Shown piece by piece: positions 45,438 to 59,200 of a DNA stretch of 64,000 bases. The stretch is taken from positions 4,458,759 through 4,522,758 of the forward strand of contig NW_024468911.1 in assembly GCF_011745365.1 (NCBI RefSeq), read 5' to 3'. The DNA is from Cryphonectria parasitica EP155 (taxonomy: Eukaryota; Ascomycota; Sordariomycetes; Diaporthales; Cryphonectriaceae). Below the pieces are notes generated by a model that was given only the letters and a program-made list of their open reading frames with translations, searched no databases and was not told where the DNA came from. The stretch's first letter is position 1; each line of letters starts with the position of its first letter. The position numbers and the translations under genes were made by a program.

Positions 45438-46343
45438 CTCGACAGGACAAGAAGCGAGCTGCTCATAAAAAGAAAGAAGAAGAAAAAGAGTAAAGAGAGG
45501 ATTCCCCCTTAAAGAGTGTCCTGATAGGAATGCCGAATGAATGACTGGAGCGAGGGTTGATGTATGGGATATTCAGACGGAGGGAAGAGAAAGAAAGAAG
45601 GCAATTGAAGAAAAGGGTGTGGATTGTCTCGCATATGCGTATTGGTGATGATTCTGTTTGTGTGGCGAAGCCAGTGGGAGCGGCGGAACCTGAGTGGGTG
45701 AATCCAGCGATGAGAAGAAGCGTCTGGGCCCAAGTAGTAAGTACACCACTCGTCTTGCCTGTCAGAGCTCTAAGCCACTATCTTATCTTCTTGTGTCCAG
45801 GCGGTTCCATACAGGGTCTTGCCAGTAGCCGCAGAAGCAGGTAATACTGAAGCCTTGCACTGACACACACACGCACACAGCGCCCAGGGGTTTCTCTCTG
45901 TCTTTTTCTTTCAAGTTTGTTACGTCTCACACAGGAGAGATTTGCCTCAGAAACAAACTTCAGGTGGGATTACACAAAGGGCGGGGAACATGCGCGTTAA
46001 ACAAGCGGGTTGACTTGAGATATTTATAAATGTACTAAGATTTTTCTATCATTGGGTTTCTCTCCCACACACACATCCCTCTAATCCAGTCATAGTGACA
46101 AGTAATGCAATGATCATAAGCAAGAAGAAAACCCAGCAAACACGGCCAACGCCGGCACCCGCACAAACACAACGGAATCCGCCTAGTCCCATTCGCGGCT
46201 TATCAATGCCAGACCCACAACGAGAGATACCATTTCATTGGTCGCCCCACATGAACACAGACTCATGAACCAATGTAAAGCCGCTGAACAAACGCCTCCA
46301 AGAACTCTTGAGAAGAAACAAAAAAGGACTGCGAACAACGAGT
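45438..46343. other. Intergenic region, no gene seen
   Basis: Promoter of guanine deaminase on the left, with a purine-rich leader (AAAGAAAGAAGAAG), and the 3' flank of the FAS beta gene on the right. A CA/AC-rich stretch lies near 45863-45880 and 46068-46076. Confidence 0.55.
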
Positions 46344-49300
46344 CTAATCAGAAGACACACCATTCACGCCGCCAGTACCGTTGAGAGCAGCGACAGGGCC
46401 CGTGCCATCACCCTGGTACGAGTCCCAATTCGCCAGCACATTCGCAATACGAGGCGAGTTGGTCAGTTTGTAGACATCCTCAAAGTACTCCTTGGTCAGG
46501 GCGAATGGCTTGGCCGTGACGTTGGGGATGTACTTGCCCACCAGCTTGGACGGGTCGATGGTCGTCTTGTTGATCTTCTTCAGCAAGAACGAGCGGAAAG
46601 GCTTGACACCACTGCGCAGGAACGTCGAGTGGAAAGGCACGTCGATACCCTTCAGGGGGATCGTGGCAAAGCCCCTCTCCAGCTCCAGGGGCTCGGGCTT
46701 CTTCTGCGTCTCCGACGCAGCCTGCTTGATAATCTGCAGCAGATGCTCCTTCACCTCGTCGATCGAGAGCTCCTTCATCATCTTATCGATGTCGATCTTC
46801 TGTACCTTCAGGAAGTTACAGACGTAGCCGAGGGTGTCGAGGGCCCGCAGGTCACCCGCGCACACGTATTGCATGTTGGCGATGTTGAAGTTGACAATCT
46901 CCAGGAGCCAGCCCGTGGACTCGGCAATGTTGGCCACCACGAAGCGCAGCGCGTCCTCGTTGAACGTCTTAGAAATCCTGCTCGGGTTGACGGCACACAT
47001 AGAGTAGTTAGATCGGCCAGCCTCATCGCGCTCGACGGCCACTTGCATTGTCAGACCACGGTAGAAGACGACCGAGACCAGAGACTCAATGGGCATAACC
47101 TCGGCCAATGCAGCAAGGGCACTATACTCGCCCAGCGAATGTCCAGCAAACGTGCTGTCCCGAGGAACAAGACCCTTCGCCTTCATGTCCTCGAAACTGG
47201 CCTTCTCCATGAGGGTCAAGGCAGGCTGCGTGAATTGTGTGGCTGAGAGCAAGCCGTTCGGGGAGCGGTACGTGTAGGACGGCGTGCTCTCGCTGATCTC
47301 CTTGAAGATACGCTCCGACTTGATAGAGCCATCTGCTGCGACAGTCTCGAAGGTCATCGCCATGTAGTTGGCCCGGATGGCCTTTCCGCGAGGACCACCA
47401 AAGTGGATTGTGAGCTCCTTGGGGTTGTTCCTCACAATGTTGGTAATAGCAAAACCTGCAGTTATGTGTTAGGACTGCTTCCTGGAGAATACAGTGGCGG
47501 TGGACAACTTACCATAGGTATCCATGAGATACTTGTCTGCCCGGTCCCAGACATCCTTGGCCACAGGACTGCTGTCATACAGGCCCATACCCATACCTTG
47601 TTCCTGCGAGCCCTGGCCGGTGAAGACGTATGCCGTCACTGGCTGCTCGACCTCGGCCTCGCCAAGAAGGACCTTCTCCTCGGTCTCCTTGTTGCTAGCC
47701 TCGACCTTGACAATCTTGCGACCAGCGATCATGCCGACGTGCTGCATCTTGACCTGAATGTCATCGTGCGGCAGCACCATGCCAACCAGAGAAGCGTGGA
47801 AGCTACGGACACGGCCAATGTTGTTCTCGGCTGCCCACGTCTCCACCAAACTTCGCACCGCGGCACTCGAGTACATGCCGTGCGTAATGGTGCCAGGGAG
47901 ATTGGCGTAGTTGGCAAAGACCCTGGACACGTGAATAGGGTTGTAGTCTCCCGAGACACGTGCGTAACTCTCGTTGGAGGCAGGGGCCTTCATTTGCAGA
48001 GGAGTCTTGCCGCTCAGGGGGATCGGGTTCTCAAACATCACTGGCTGCTCGATAGAGGAGCCATTGCGCTGTAGGTAGTCAATCACGGGGTTGCCGTGAG
48101 ACGCCTTTTCATGCTCGTAGTAGACAGATGCGATCTGGACAATCTCCTTGGTGGGCAATTCAAGCTCCACTTTGCCACGCGTCTGGACCTTCTCAAACAC
48201 TGTCTTCGACTTGAATTGGACAAAAGTCTCGAGGCGGAACGTTAGGAGTTTGCCGAGCAGATCCATGTCGAGGGCATTATCATCGAGCTGGAACCACTCC
48301 TTGGACCTCAGGACAGCAACATCCTTGCTCGTGGCAAGGTGAATCTGCATCGGAGTCTCTGTCTTGCTCTGGAAGGTGTTCTCAAAATCCGTGTAGTTGC
48401 CACGGTACAGGAACTGAGAAGTGACCTCCATTACATCCTCACCATCACGACGGATGGTGCCGCAGACCTCGACCATCTTCCCCGAGTCTTGGTTGATGAC
48501 TGCATTGACACGAGCAACAGTGGAAAGCTCGTCGCCCTTCTTCAGGGGCTCAGCACCTGGCATCATGCGGAACTGGTTGGACAGGTGCACAAGCTTCAAC
48601 AAATCACCGTCAATGGTGCGAGGGAAGATAGGCTTAGTGATGGCTTTCCAGCCCACGACGATGGCGAAGTCCATCGGGGCGTACATGACCTTGCCTGGAC
48701 GGTCAATGAAGGCTTCACCATGGTTGCCCACAGCATGGACAAAGTCATTAATAGCCTCGCCAGTGACAGTAGCATTGCCTCCATCGAACTTGCCGGAGAC
48801 ATTGGCATCCAAGTCCAGAGCCTCGTCGCCGAACCAGGCACGCCAATAGAACTCCTTGATGCGGTCGTTGCGTCCGTCCATGTTCTCGTGAATAGGAGCG
48901 TAGCCAGCCTCGGGGTGGTAGGTGAACTCAAGAGGCAACGCGACAGGCTTGCCAAGAGCCGTCGTGTCCTTGACCATGTTGACCACAATCTGATTTTGGC
49001 CAACCATCTTGGCCTCAAGAACATCAACGTACTGGTTATGACGAGGCTGCTCCCGAACGGTGATAACAGTCTTGTCGGGAGTGTTTGGGTATGTGATCTC
49101 CACGAACAGGCCACGAGCAGGAGCAAAGATGCGCTTCATCGGGTTGGTCTGGTATTTCTTGCCCTGCACGAGGACTTCAGACAGAAGTAGAGCGTGACGC
49201 CAAGAGCGGTTGGGTCCTGCAAGGAGGGAGAGCCAGTCGTCGAGGGCCGGCAATGGACTGGTGGTCGTGTTCGCGATGCGATAAGTGTTCCTGTTGCTGT

Positions 49301-52300
49301 CATAGGACACAGTGACGCCCTCGAAATCAAGGGGTATCTCGTGATCGACAAGCTTGCCTCCGAAGTACTCAATGGTCGAGATCTTGGCCGCATCGCCTGC
49401 GTAACTGTCGCGAGTCAAGTACTCAATGTGGCCATTGTGAATGCTGTCAAGGATGTCCTTGATCGGCTCGTCAACGACTGTCGAATACTTGGCTGCTGTG
49501 GGGCCCTGAAGGATGCAGGTCCGCCCGACGTCCTGATCGATGACAGCATCCAAGTCTTCAGACTGCCAAAGAGAGTCCTTCTTGAAGTAGAACTCGAAAT
49601 TGTTGTCGAGGGCAGGGATGAATGTAATGGGCTTTTGCGTCGGTCTCGAGCACAGCATCAAGAAATGCTGAACATCCTGGGCGTTGATGATCTGCTTATC
49701 AGCCTCCGGGTAGTGGCCGAGGACCGTCTCGATGATCTCGAAAGGCTTGTCAAGCTGGGTGTACTCCTGCAGGACGTAAACTTTATCGGAGGCAGATGTG
49801 AAGCGCTCCTCGACACGCTGGATGAAATCACCAGTGAGCCTGGCGAAGGAGGGGTCAATCCAGCGCGACTGGTGCTTCACGTAGAGAAGGTCTACCAGCC
49901 TCCTCACAACCTCGCCGTAAGTCATCTCATCCAGGTCGACCGTCTCGCCGGCCTTATTCTTGCCAAACCAGACCTTTTGGAAGTCGTCATTCAGCTTCTT
50001 GATGATGTAAGCTCGGTTCTTCTCAAGCTCGGCAACCCGCTTCTCCTTCGGCAGGCTGAAGATCTTCTTGTCCATCTCAGCCCAGAACTTCACACCGCGA
50101 GTGGCGAGCTTGTGAATGGGCTCACCCATCTCAGAACGGACGGTGATAATACCTCCGGCTGGACCTTGATATGTTTGCTCCCACTCGCTGTCGGTCAGAC
50201 CTTCAGCCTCGATGATCGCCTGCTTAGCAGCCTTGCTGGTGTGAGCTTCCTTAGCAACCATCATCCTGCTGCCGAACAAACATCCGTCGAAAGGCATGGG
50301 AGGATAGCCAAATTTCTTGGACCACTCTCCAGTGATGTATGGGTAAGTGTCCTCGGCACCACCGAAACCACTTCCTGCGACGAGGATGATGTTCTCCTGC
50401 CGGCGAATACGCCCATACATCTGCAGAATCGGCTGGTGGAAGTCCTCGAAAGAGTGGTGGCCGCCACCACGGCCACCAGTCCACTGAAGCATGACAGGGA
50501 ACGTAGGGTTGGCCTTGGCGATGTTGATCACAGCCTGGATGGCGTCAGAGGAACCTGGCTTGAAAGAGATGTGCTTCAGGCCCAGGGTCTCGATGTACTC
50601 ATTTGCGACATCAATAGAGGGCACACCTGCACCGATGGTGAGACCTTCGATTGGCACACCTTCGGCTCGCAGCCGACCGATGAGCGGAATTTGCCAGGCC
50701 ATCGCACGAGGGTTGACGTAGATCAGGTTGATGCCAATGCCACGACCCGCTGGGATCTCCTTCTCGATGTTTCGGAGCGCAGCGGTCATCGAGTTTGGCT
50801 CAAAGTAACCACCGCCGGCGAGCTCGATATGGTATCCAGCTTGCATAGTGGCAGCGACGAAGTCCCATGGTACCGTGCAAGGGGTCATGCCGGCCACCAT
50901 GACCGGAGGAATTCCCAGAAGTCTGCTCATCTTGGTGTCGACGAACGTCTGACCGTTGGTGTTCTTGATCAGCCTGGGGCCGTACTCCTTGACCCAGTCC
51001 AGAGCATACTTGACGGCGTGCTCCTCATCACGGTCAAAGATCTCAGGCTTGTATCCGACCTCGTTAGCAGAGCCGTTGACCTCGCCAGCAAGGATGACGC
51101 GCACGCCGGTGCCCTCCTTGTTACGGCTGGTGAGGACGCCGAGCCCAGAGATGCCTCCTGGGCCGAAATCAAGCACGTGGGTGGCATTGGCAAAGACTGT
51201 TGCCTGCTCCCAGTTGACAGGATCGCGGGTGATCAGACGGACGAGGGTTGGGACAATGTTGCCCTTGGCATCCTCACGCACGTCTTTGCCAGTGTTGGTG
51301 TCGTAGACAGGAATGCCCAGCTGCTTGGCATCGATCTGAATGTCCTTGAGGTCCTCGTCGATCAAAGCCGTCGCCTCAGCTAGGTACTGGCTGTGAAACG
51401 GGGCGGTAATGGGGAGGAAGCGGTTGACGAATCGGACCTTTCGCTGGGTGTGTGGGATGCGAGTCTGGTCGAGACCAGTGGGAGCCTTGACCTTCCGCAG
51501 CTGCAAGTTCAGACCATACAGGGACATGGGTGGGCCAGTGACGACCATGTTTCTAGGGCTGTTGATGAGAGAGATGGAAATGTGGCGGTCCGCAGGAAGA
51601 TATTTGTTTGTCGCGTCAATGTGCTTCTGGACCTCTGCTTGCGAGAGGTCGCGAATGCTGAGCATAGGCGTCGGCGTGCCCTCGCCATTGTCGATCGAAT
51701 CTTGCAGGACAGAGGGTGTCATGGACGTCCTGGGGAATGTCTGCTGGCTGCGCGCACCGATCCAGAAGAGAATTGTCAGAGCAGACTTGACGATCTCAGG
51801 CCAGGACTCCCAAGTGTCGGCCGCGGCAGTAGCTGCCGCCATCACAACACCTTGCGAATGTCCGGTAGTGCCGGAGATCCTCTCTCTGAGGGTTCCAGGG
51901 TGGATACCGAGAGCCTTGCAGGTAACCTCGTAGTGCGCCATCTGGACAAGTCCGATCAACGGGAAGCTAACTGGAGCAGAGATGAGGTAGTCGACGTCTG
52001 GGGTAGCCTCAGGGTGTTGCAGCCAGTTCATGACGTCCAGGCCTTTTGTGAAGAGCTTCTCGGCGGCAGAATCATTGGCCAAGGTCTGCAGCTGCTCGGC
52101 CGAGGACATGATGAGCTCTCCGACGAAAGAAGGGTATGTCTGCCACAGCGCGCGCAGCTCCTCAAAGTATTCCTCAATGTTGCCCTGGCCACCGAAGATG
52201 CTATAGATGACAGCATCTCCCTCCTCAGCAGCCCGGAACAGGGCTGATTGGTGAGGGCGGACCGTCCTCTTCAGTGTTGACCTTGCAGCATAGTAGCTGC

Positions 52301-52712
52301 GCAAGACCTCCAATTTCTTGGAGTCAATGCCCGGAAGAGTAGCTACCAGAGCGTGGGCATCATTGCCCCGCAGGAAAGCGCGCTCAAACTCGTTGAGAAT
52401 GAGCTTCAGCACCTCTTCGTAGGAACCCTGAGCATCGTCCTCGCCCCGCTCGACCTCCTGAGCGACAAAGCCCATGTATCTACCGACCAGCTCGGCTGTG
52501 GAGGATGGCTCATCATCTTGGGCAAGCTCGTCGGTGGGTGGCGGCAGACTCGCACTGAAGCGGTCTTTTAATTGCGAGGCGTGGAAGTGAAGGCTGGTGG
52601 GAACCAAAAAAGAGGTCTCGAGTGAACCGTGGGAGATGGTCAAAGGACGGAGAGAGGCGGAGGATCGAGGGGTTGAGACGCCCGTCTGGGGGCCAGTACC
52701 GGTGCCGTACAT
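46344..52712 (-). CDS. fas1: Fatty acid synthase subunit beta
   Basis: Exons 52712-47513 and 47455-46344 (57 nt intron, GTAAGT donor, CTGCAG acceptor, phase 1) encode 2103 residues, the usual length of fungal FAS beta. Domain order is canonical: acetyltransferase with GTTGHSQG (Ser about 284); enoyl reductase starting at [12 protein letters not shown] (about 607), with a flavin-binding glycine segment [14 protein letters not shown] (about 779); a dehydratase hot-dog segment [20 protein letters not shown] (about 1594); and malonyl/palmitoyl transferase with [15 protein letters not shown] (about 1697) and [13 protein letters not shown] (about 1838). The start [11 protein letters not shown] is the conserved fungal N terminus. 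It forms the cytosolic alpha6beta6 complex with the product of the divergent gene at 56268. The intron splits the transferase domain. Nothing suggests a secondary-metabolism paralogue. Confidence 0.97.
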
Positions 52713-55228
52713 AATGGGGGAGGGGGAAAGGGGTATCGTCTATGAATCTATGGGTGTCTGCTGAATATGGGACGTTAGAAACTGTCTCTCGAGCAGCCTG
52801 TTTGATGAAGTCGCCATGTGTGTTGCAGACTTACATTTTCCGTGGTCTCTCCTTCTTCTGTTCGACAACTCGAAATACTCAGTCAAGAGCTACGAGTACG
52901 TTGCTGGCAAGTAAAGAAAAAAACTGAAAACTCTAACGGTATGAGCACAAGCTCGAGGTCGGCAACTGTGGTGTGAGAAGGATGGTAAGGCTTCAGTTCC
53001 GAGTCTGAAAGTGGGAGAGGATAACAAGGCAAGAGAGATGGGCAGTCTCTTGAAGTGGTCTGTAGAACAATCCTCTTGCAGAAGAGAAGAGGTGGCGGTG
53101 GAGGGGAAGGGGAGGCTAGAATTGGATGATGGCCTGGGATGGGACAATCTTGATCAGTGGCCCAGCAGGAAGTTGAATCGGGCAAAAGGGAAGACGCGAC
53201 ACCAGTCAATGTTAGTGTCAGCCTGGCACACTCAGAATTGACAGCTCGTATCTAAACAAGATGAAGCTTTTTTCCTCTGGGCGTTGAATCCATAATCCAA
53301 CACATCAACATCCCTCAAACCTCAAGAAATTTCCCAACAATTCATCCAGTTCTTTTACTGCTACTGCACCCTTGTGCAGGGGGGTAGCGCACTACCTTGC
53401 TCCCCAAGGGTTCATGCCACTAAAGCCGGAGCCGCTTACGGCTGGATTCGCCCCCACTACAGCTTTTTTTTTCTCCTTCCCCTACCTCTGGGGCTCTTCT
53501 CCTAGATCTTAAATCCACTGGGTCGACCTTGATCAACTACTGTTACTAGGAATGCCCTATGCATATTCTTACAATGGTACCCCTATGATTTCAGGGTCCT
53601 TCATTGCAACTCTGTCCTCATTTTCATCTTGAATGAATGTTCATGTTCATACTTCTTTTGAACCCCTCTCATTTGCCTCTTTGAGAGGCTTTGACATCGT
53701 AGCTGTCTCTCATTGTCCGCCCCTGTGTATTTACTTATTTACACTAGGATACCACCCACAATCTGCGTCATTGTTCTGAGTAGCGGCCAACGTACTCGGT
53801 ACTTAGTACATTGACCCCTGGGCACGTTACAATCAACTATCAATGGCCTAGAAGACTGACTTCCCGGCCGGCCGGAGCAGACGAGGAACTACAATGGCGC
53901 CCGGAAATGCAATGGCACCTTGGCAAGAAGGTGGGACGGGTAACTAGAATTGGAAACCGATGCATCGGTTGCAGAGATCCTGTAGAATCCGATTCAGCAT
54001 TGTCCTCTTATGCACCAGACCTCTGAGACTCAAATCTATGTACTAATAATGACAAGCGACACCAACACGCTGCTGGATCGAAACAGTGATGAATTTGGAT
54101 CAGTCCCCAACCTCTGCTGCAAATGGTTCAATGAGTTTGTGCTGAGAATCAGCCCAGAACTTCCGTTTCCAGCTTTGGAGGCCCAGCACTCAAAGACGTC
54201 CACTGGTGTGCGCAGTGCATTCAGAAGGTATACAGCTCAAGGAAAGGGTATCGTAGAAACGGCGAGGGATCCAATCACAATGTAGCATCTTGCGTTACCA
54301 TTTGGCCGAGATTATCTTTCAGTACTTACTTGGCTATGTAATCAGGTAGCTCGAACGAGCCAAGGCAAACAGCCGCAGGCGGGGTGACTTTTCCCCCTTT
54401 CACCAGCACTGATCCGAAGCAAGAATGAAAAGGGCATGCACACTTGGGCTTCGGCAGGTTCATAAGGAAAGCCAGGTCAAGATCTCGTAAATATACAGGG
54501 ATAAAAGATAGAACTGCAAGCGGGAGTCAGTTCGACATGAAGTGAAGGTCTTGGACCCGGACGAAACCGGGACGCCCATGGGAGATCCAGTCAAAAGGTA
54601 CCACAGTACTTTTTGTCTCGGATTCCTAATAATAATCACTGGACAGCGAGACTTGGCCGGCTCTCTGTGATATCCACCTCTCCCCGCGCTCACGTGCTCA
54701 GCCTTGCTGCTAGATGAGGCTGGCCGGAGGGGAAGAGGAACACGGGCCATGGTTCTGGCAGGTGCCAATGTGTCTCGATAACGATAACGATAAAGCTCAA
54801 GTGTGATGAGCCCTGCAACGCTGCAGAGGAAGCAGGAGCTTGGGCATCAAAGAGACCCCGCGTCTAGCAACCTTCAGAGCCCCTCCATTCTTCATGTTCT
54901 GCAGCGCTCGGAGATAGTTGTCCGTCACAGCAATCGAGGTGGTCCTCGGACGCAACCTCGTCGCAAGAATAGCACCGATGAATTGCCTTGCGATGACTGT
55001 CAGAAGAATGCAGATAAAGATGCTGGGGTGCCCAGCAAAACGCCGGCCAATGGTAGACGGACCGAGAAAAGTCACGCAGCTATTGAGCCTCCATTTCCCA
55101 TCGCTGATCCGGGGTTTCTGGGGGAAGAACTGGGCCCAACTTATCGTGATACGTAGCCGTTGAGATGCTAGTAGTTAGACGAGATAGAAGCGACGAGGCT
55201 GACCGTCTTTGGTGGCGTGATCCGAGTG

Positions 55229-55263
<35 letters not shown>

Positions 55264-56267
55264 AAAAAATTGATGAGAACTTGAGGATAAGTTTGGTGAA
55301 CCGCTTGTTGTGAAGGCGCTGTAGGCTGACTGTAGTGGAATGGCAAAGTTACGGTGGGGCGAGCCTTGCATCTGTGGGGTTGCATCGAGTGGATGACAAG
55401 GGCTGCCGTGCTTCCAGGACCCTGAGTGTGGCCCCAGATTAACTTTCGTACCGAGAACATGATGCGGAAAGGACAGCCCCTGATTGGCGTGGAAGCCCCG
55501 TGTAAATAAAATCTGCCCCAAACTTAGCTCCCAACAACGGCTGAGCAGAAGCAGGGATCATTCTCCAGGGCAATCGCGGGACCTTCTCAACAATGCTATG
55601 CGTTCATCTTTTGGGGGGGGGTCTCACTTTCAGAAATCTTTGCTAGCAAGCACCAAAGAGCAACAGAAAGGACGGACAGAAGGAGAACTGCTAAGCCCGC
55701 ACCTGTCTCATCTTCATGCTTGGTGAGTAAAGCCCCAGTTGTTGAAGTTGAATGCCCTCGCTTCCTCCTCGACACTGCCCTTCGATTGTCTTCCCACTCC
55801 TCCATTCCCCTGCTTCCAAATCACCAGCAGTGCAGACAACAAGGAAGAAAATCCCTAGGCCTGCTCATTTGTTTCCCTCTTGTCCTTGATTCATCCTCCT
55901 CCCAATCTGAACATCACCACCCCTCTTTCCTTGATGCAGCCAGCCTTGGGGTTTAACGTGGTCGACCACCAAGTAGAAGCTTGAACATCAATCTAATACC
56001 CACGGTAGCAGTTTCATTCTTCCTGCCTCCGTTTCTCGACTAGATCCTCCGAATTCCACCTCCTCCCTCGCTCAGGAACTCGAGAGTCAGTAGAGGCTTG
56101 AAGGTCAACCTAGATTTCCTCCATACAAAACGACGAACCATATTCCATTTTTCTTCGACGATACCCACTGTTGGTTCTTGAGCATACTTCACCGCCCTAA
56201 GAACCCGCGAATAGACCCCGTTTTTACCCTCCGACAACCGCATAGACAAATTCCTTCACCTGCCATA
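52713..56267. promoter_or_regulatory. Divergent FAS beta/alpha intergenic region
   Basis: 3.55 kb separate the two FAS start codons. No gene is supported; open frames of up to 117 codons (near 54803-55156) have no motif. The alpha-side end (about 55740-56267) is CT-rich and looks like a promoter plus long 5' leader. A single CCTCGG, the core bound by FarA/FarB-type fatty-acid regulators in aspergilli, is at 54944-54949. An A30 run at about 55229-55258 sits near the middle. Such head-to-head placement of FAS genes is common in Pezizomycotina and allows co-regulation. Confidence 0.55.
55229..55258. repeat. Poly-A tract (A30)
   Basis: Thirty consecutive A, followed by CCTG and a further A7. Longest homopolymer in the window; could be a nucleosome-excluding element in the FAS intergenic region or a relic retrotransposon tail. 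Confidence 0.9.
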
Positions 56268-59200
56268 ATGAGACCCGAAGTTGAGCAGGAGCTCGCCCAT
56301 ACGCTCCTCGTAGAGCTCCTCGCATACCAGTTCGCCTCTCCCGTGCGGTGGATTGAGACTCAAGATGTCTTCCTTGCCGAAAAAACCGCTGAGCGGATCG
56401 TCGAGGTCGGTCCCGCTGATACTCTCGGCGTGATGGCCAAGAGGACGCTCGCCTCCAAGTACGAAGCCTTCGATGCTGCGAAATCAGTACAACGACAGAT
56501 TCTTTGCTACAACAAGGACGCCAAGGAGATTTACTACGATGTTGATCCCATCGAGGAGGAGCCAGAACCAACACCAGCCGCTCCCGCCGCTGCCTCAAGC
56601 AGTGCAGCCCCTGCTGCTGCTCCCGCCGCTGCTGCACCAGCACCGAGCGCTGGTCCGGCTGCGCAAGTTCCAGATGCCCCAGTCACTGCTATGGACATTG
56701 TGAGGTCTCTGATTGCCCAGAAGCTGAAGAAGTCCTATGCCGAGATTCCTCTCAGCAAGGCCATCAAGGATCTTGTCGGTGGTAAGTACAGCCCAGATGG
56801 TCGCTTGGCATGCGATCGAGGAGCTCACACGCTTTTTTCACAGGCAAATCTACTCTCCAAAACGAAATATTGGGCGACCTCCAAAAAGAATTCGGAACAA
56901 CACCCGAGAAGCCAGAAGACACCCCCCTGGATGAGCTCGGTGCGTCCATGCAGGCCACCTTCGACGGTAACCTTGGCAAGGTTTCTCAAGGCCTAATCGC
57001 CCGTCTCATCTCCTCCAAAATGCCTGGTGGCTTCAACGTCACATCTGCACGCAAGTATCTCGAGACCCGCTGGGGCCTAGCTTCGGGTCGCCAGGATGGT
57101 GTGCTGCTGCTCGGAATCACAATGGAGCCAGCCACTCGATTGGGCTCCGAGGCCGACGCCAAGGCCTTCCTCGACGATGTTGCACAGAAGTACGCCTCCA
57201 ACGCCGGTATCAGCCTGACAACGGCTACGGCTGCTGATACTGGTTCTGGCGGCGGTGGCATGATGATGGATCCGGCCGCCATCGATGCGCTCACCAAAGA
57301 CCAGAGGGCACTCTTCAAGCAGCAGCTCGAGCTAATTGCGCGGTACCTAAAACTCGATCTACGTGCTGGTGACAAGGCGTTCATCGATGAGCAGAAGTCG
57401 ACCAAGGTTCTGCAGGCTCAATTGGACCTGTGGAGCACAGAGCATGGCGATTTCTACGCGGCTGGCATCGAGCCCTCCTTCAACCCCCTGAAGGCCAGAA
57501 CATACGACTCCTCATGGAACTGGGCCCGCCAAGATGCGTTGACCATGTACTACGATATAATTTTCGGGAAATTGCAGGTTGTCGACCGTGAAATTGTCAG
57601 CCAGTGTATCCGCCTCATGAACAAGTCCAATCCGACACTCCTCGAGTTCATGCAATACCACATCGACCACTGCCCCACGGAGCGTGGGGAGACGTACAAG
57701 CTGGCGAAGGACCTGGCAACACAGCTGCTCGAAAACTGCAGGGAAGCTCTAGCTGTTGATCCTGTCTACAAGGATGTCGAGTTTCCCACAGGACCTCGCA
57801 CAACAATTGATCTTAAGGGCAACCTGAGTTATGAGGAAGTGTCACGTCCGGACTGCCGAAAGCTGGAGACTTATGTCCAGCAAATGGCTCTCGGCGGCAA
57901 GATCTCTGAGTACCCTGCCAGGTCCAAGGTGCAGAGCGAACTTGGTCGCCTGTACAAGCTGATCAAGGCGCAGCACAAGATGGCCAAAGGTTCTCAGGTG
58001 GAGCTCAAGAACATCTACAGCGACGTCATTCGCTCCCTGAACATGAACGAGAACCAGATTTTGAAGGAGGATTCGAAGCCTGGCCTTCTGGCCAAGAAGG
58101 TTGCCAAGCCCAAGGGCAAGACCGATTGCATCCCGTTCCTTCACCTGAAGCAAAAGTCCATGAACGGCTGGGACTACAGCAAGAAGCTCAGCAACGTCTA
58201 CCTTGACTGCATGGCGGACGCAGCCAAGAACGGTATCAGTTACGCTGGCAAGTACGCCCTCATGACTGGCGCTGGTGCTGGATCCATCGGTGCCGAAGTC
58301 CTGCAAGGTTTGATTCAGGGCGGTGCCCACGTTATTGTCACCACCAGTCGTTTCTCTCGCCAGGTGACCGAGTACTACCAGGCGATGTACGCCCGCTATG
58401 GTTCTCGTGGCTCACAGCTCGTGGTTGTGCCCTTCAACCAGGGCAGCAAGCAAGATGTTGAGGCTCTGGTTGACTACATCTACGACTCCAAGAATGGCCT
58501 GGGTTGGGACCTTGACTATATTGTCCCATTTGCTGCCATTCCCGAGAATGGTCGTCAGATTGATGGCATTGACTCCAAGTCCGAGCTGGCTCATCGTATC
58601 ATGCTCACCAACCTTCTTCGCCTGCTTGGTTGTGTCAAGACACAAAAGTCAGCCCGTGGCTTCGAGACTCGCCCCGCGCAAGTCATGCTTCCTCTCTCAC
58701 CCAACCATGGAACCTTTGGTAGCGATGGTCTCTACTCAGAGTCTAAACTTGCTCTTGAGACCCTCTTCAACCGATGGCACGCTGAAGATTGGGGCAGCTA
58801 CCTCACCATCTGCGGCGCTATCATTGGCTGGACGCGTGGTACCGGTCTCATGTCGGCGAACAACATCGTGGCCGAGGGAGTCGAGAAGTTTGGCGTGCGG
58901 ACATTCTCGCAACAAGAGATGGCTTTCAACCTGCTGGGTCTGATGTCCCCTCAGGTCGTCGACCTGTGCCAGATGGAGCCTGTCATGGCGGATCTGAACG
59001 GTGGGCTGCAGTTCATCCCTGATCTGAACAAGGTCATGACCAAGCTTCGCAAGGATATCACAGAGACTAGTGAAATCCGCAGGGCTGTCAGCAAGGAGAA
59101 TGCTTTGGAATTTGCCGTCATCAACGGCTCAGAGGCCGAGGCGCTTCACAAGTCGAGGAAGATCGAGCCCCGTGCCAACATCAAGTTTGAATTCCCTCCT

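Noticed and set aside
49194..51383. 729-codon open frame on the + strand inside FAS beta
   Set aside because: It is the exact antisense shadow of the FAS beta coding sequence; GC-rich third positions keep the opposite strand open. It has no domain.
54803..55156. 117-codon + strand frame between the FAS genes
   Set aside because: No motif, no splice context and overlapping equal-length frames on the other strand; treated as non-coding.
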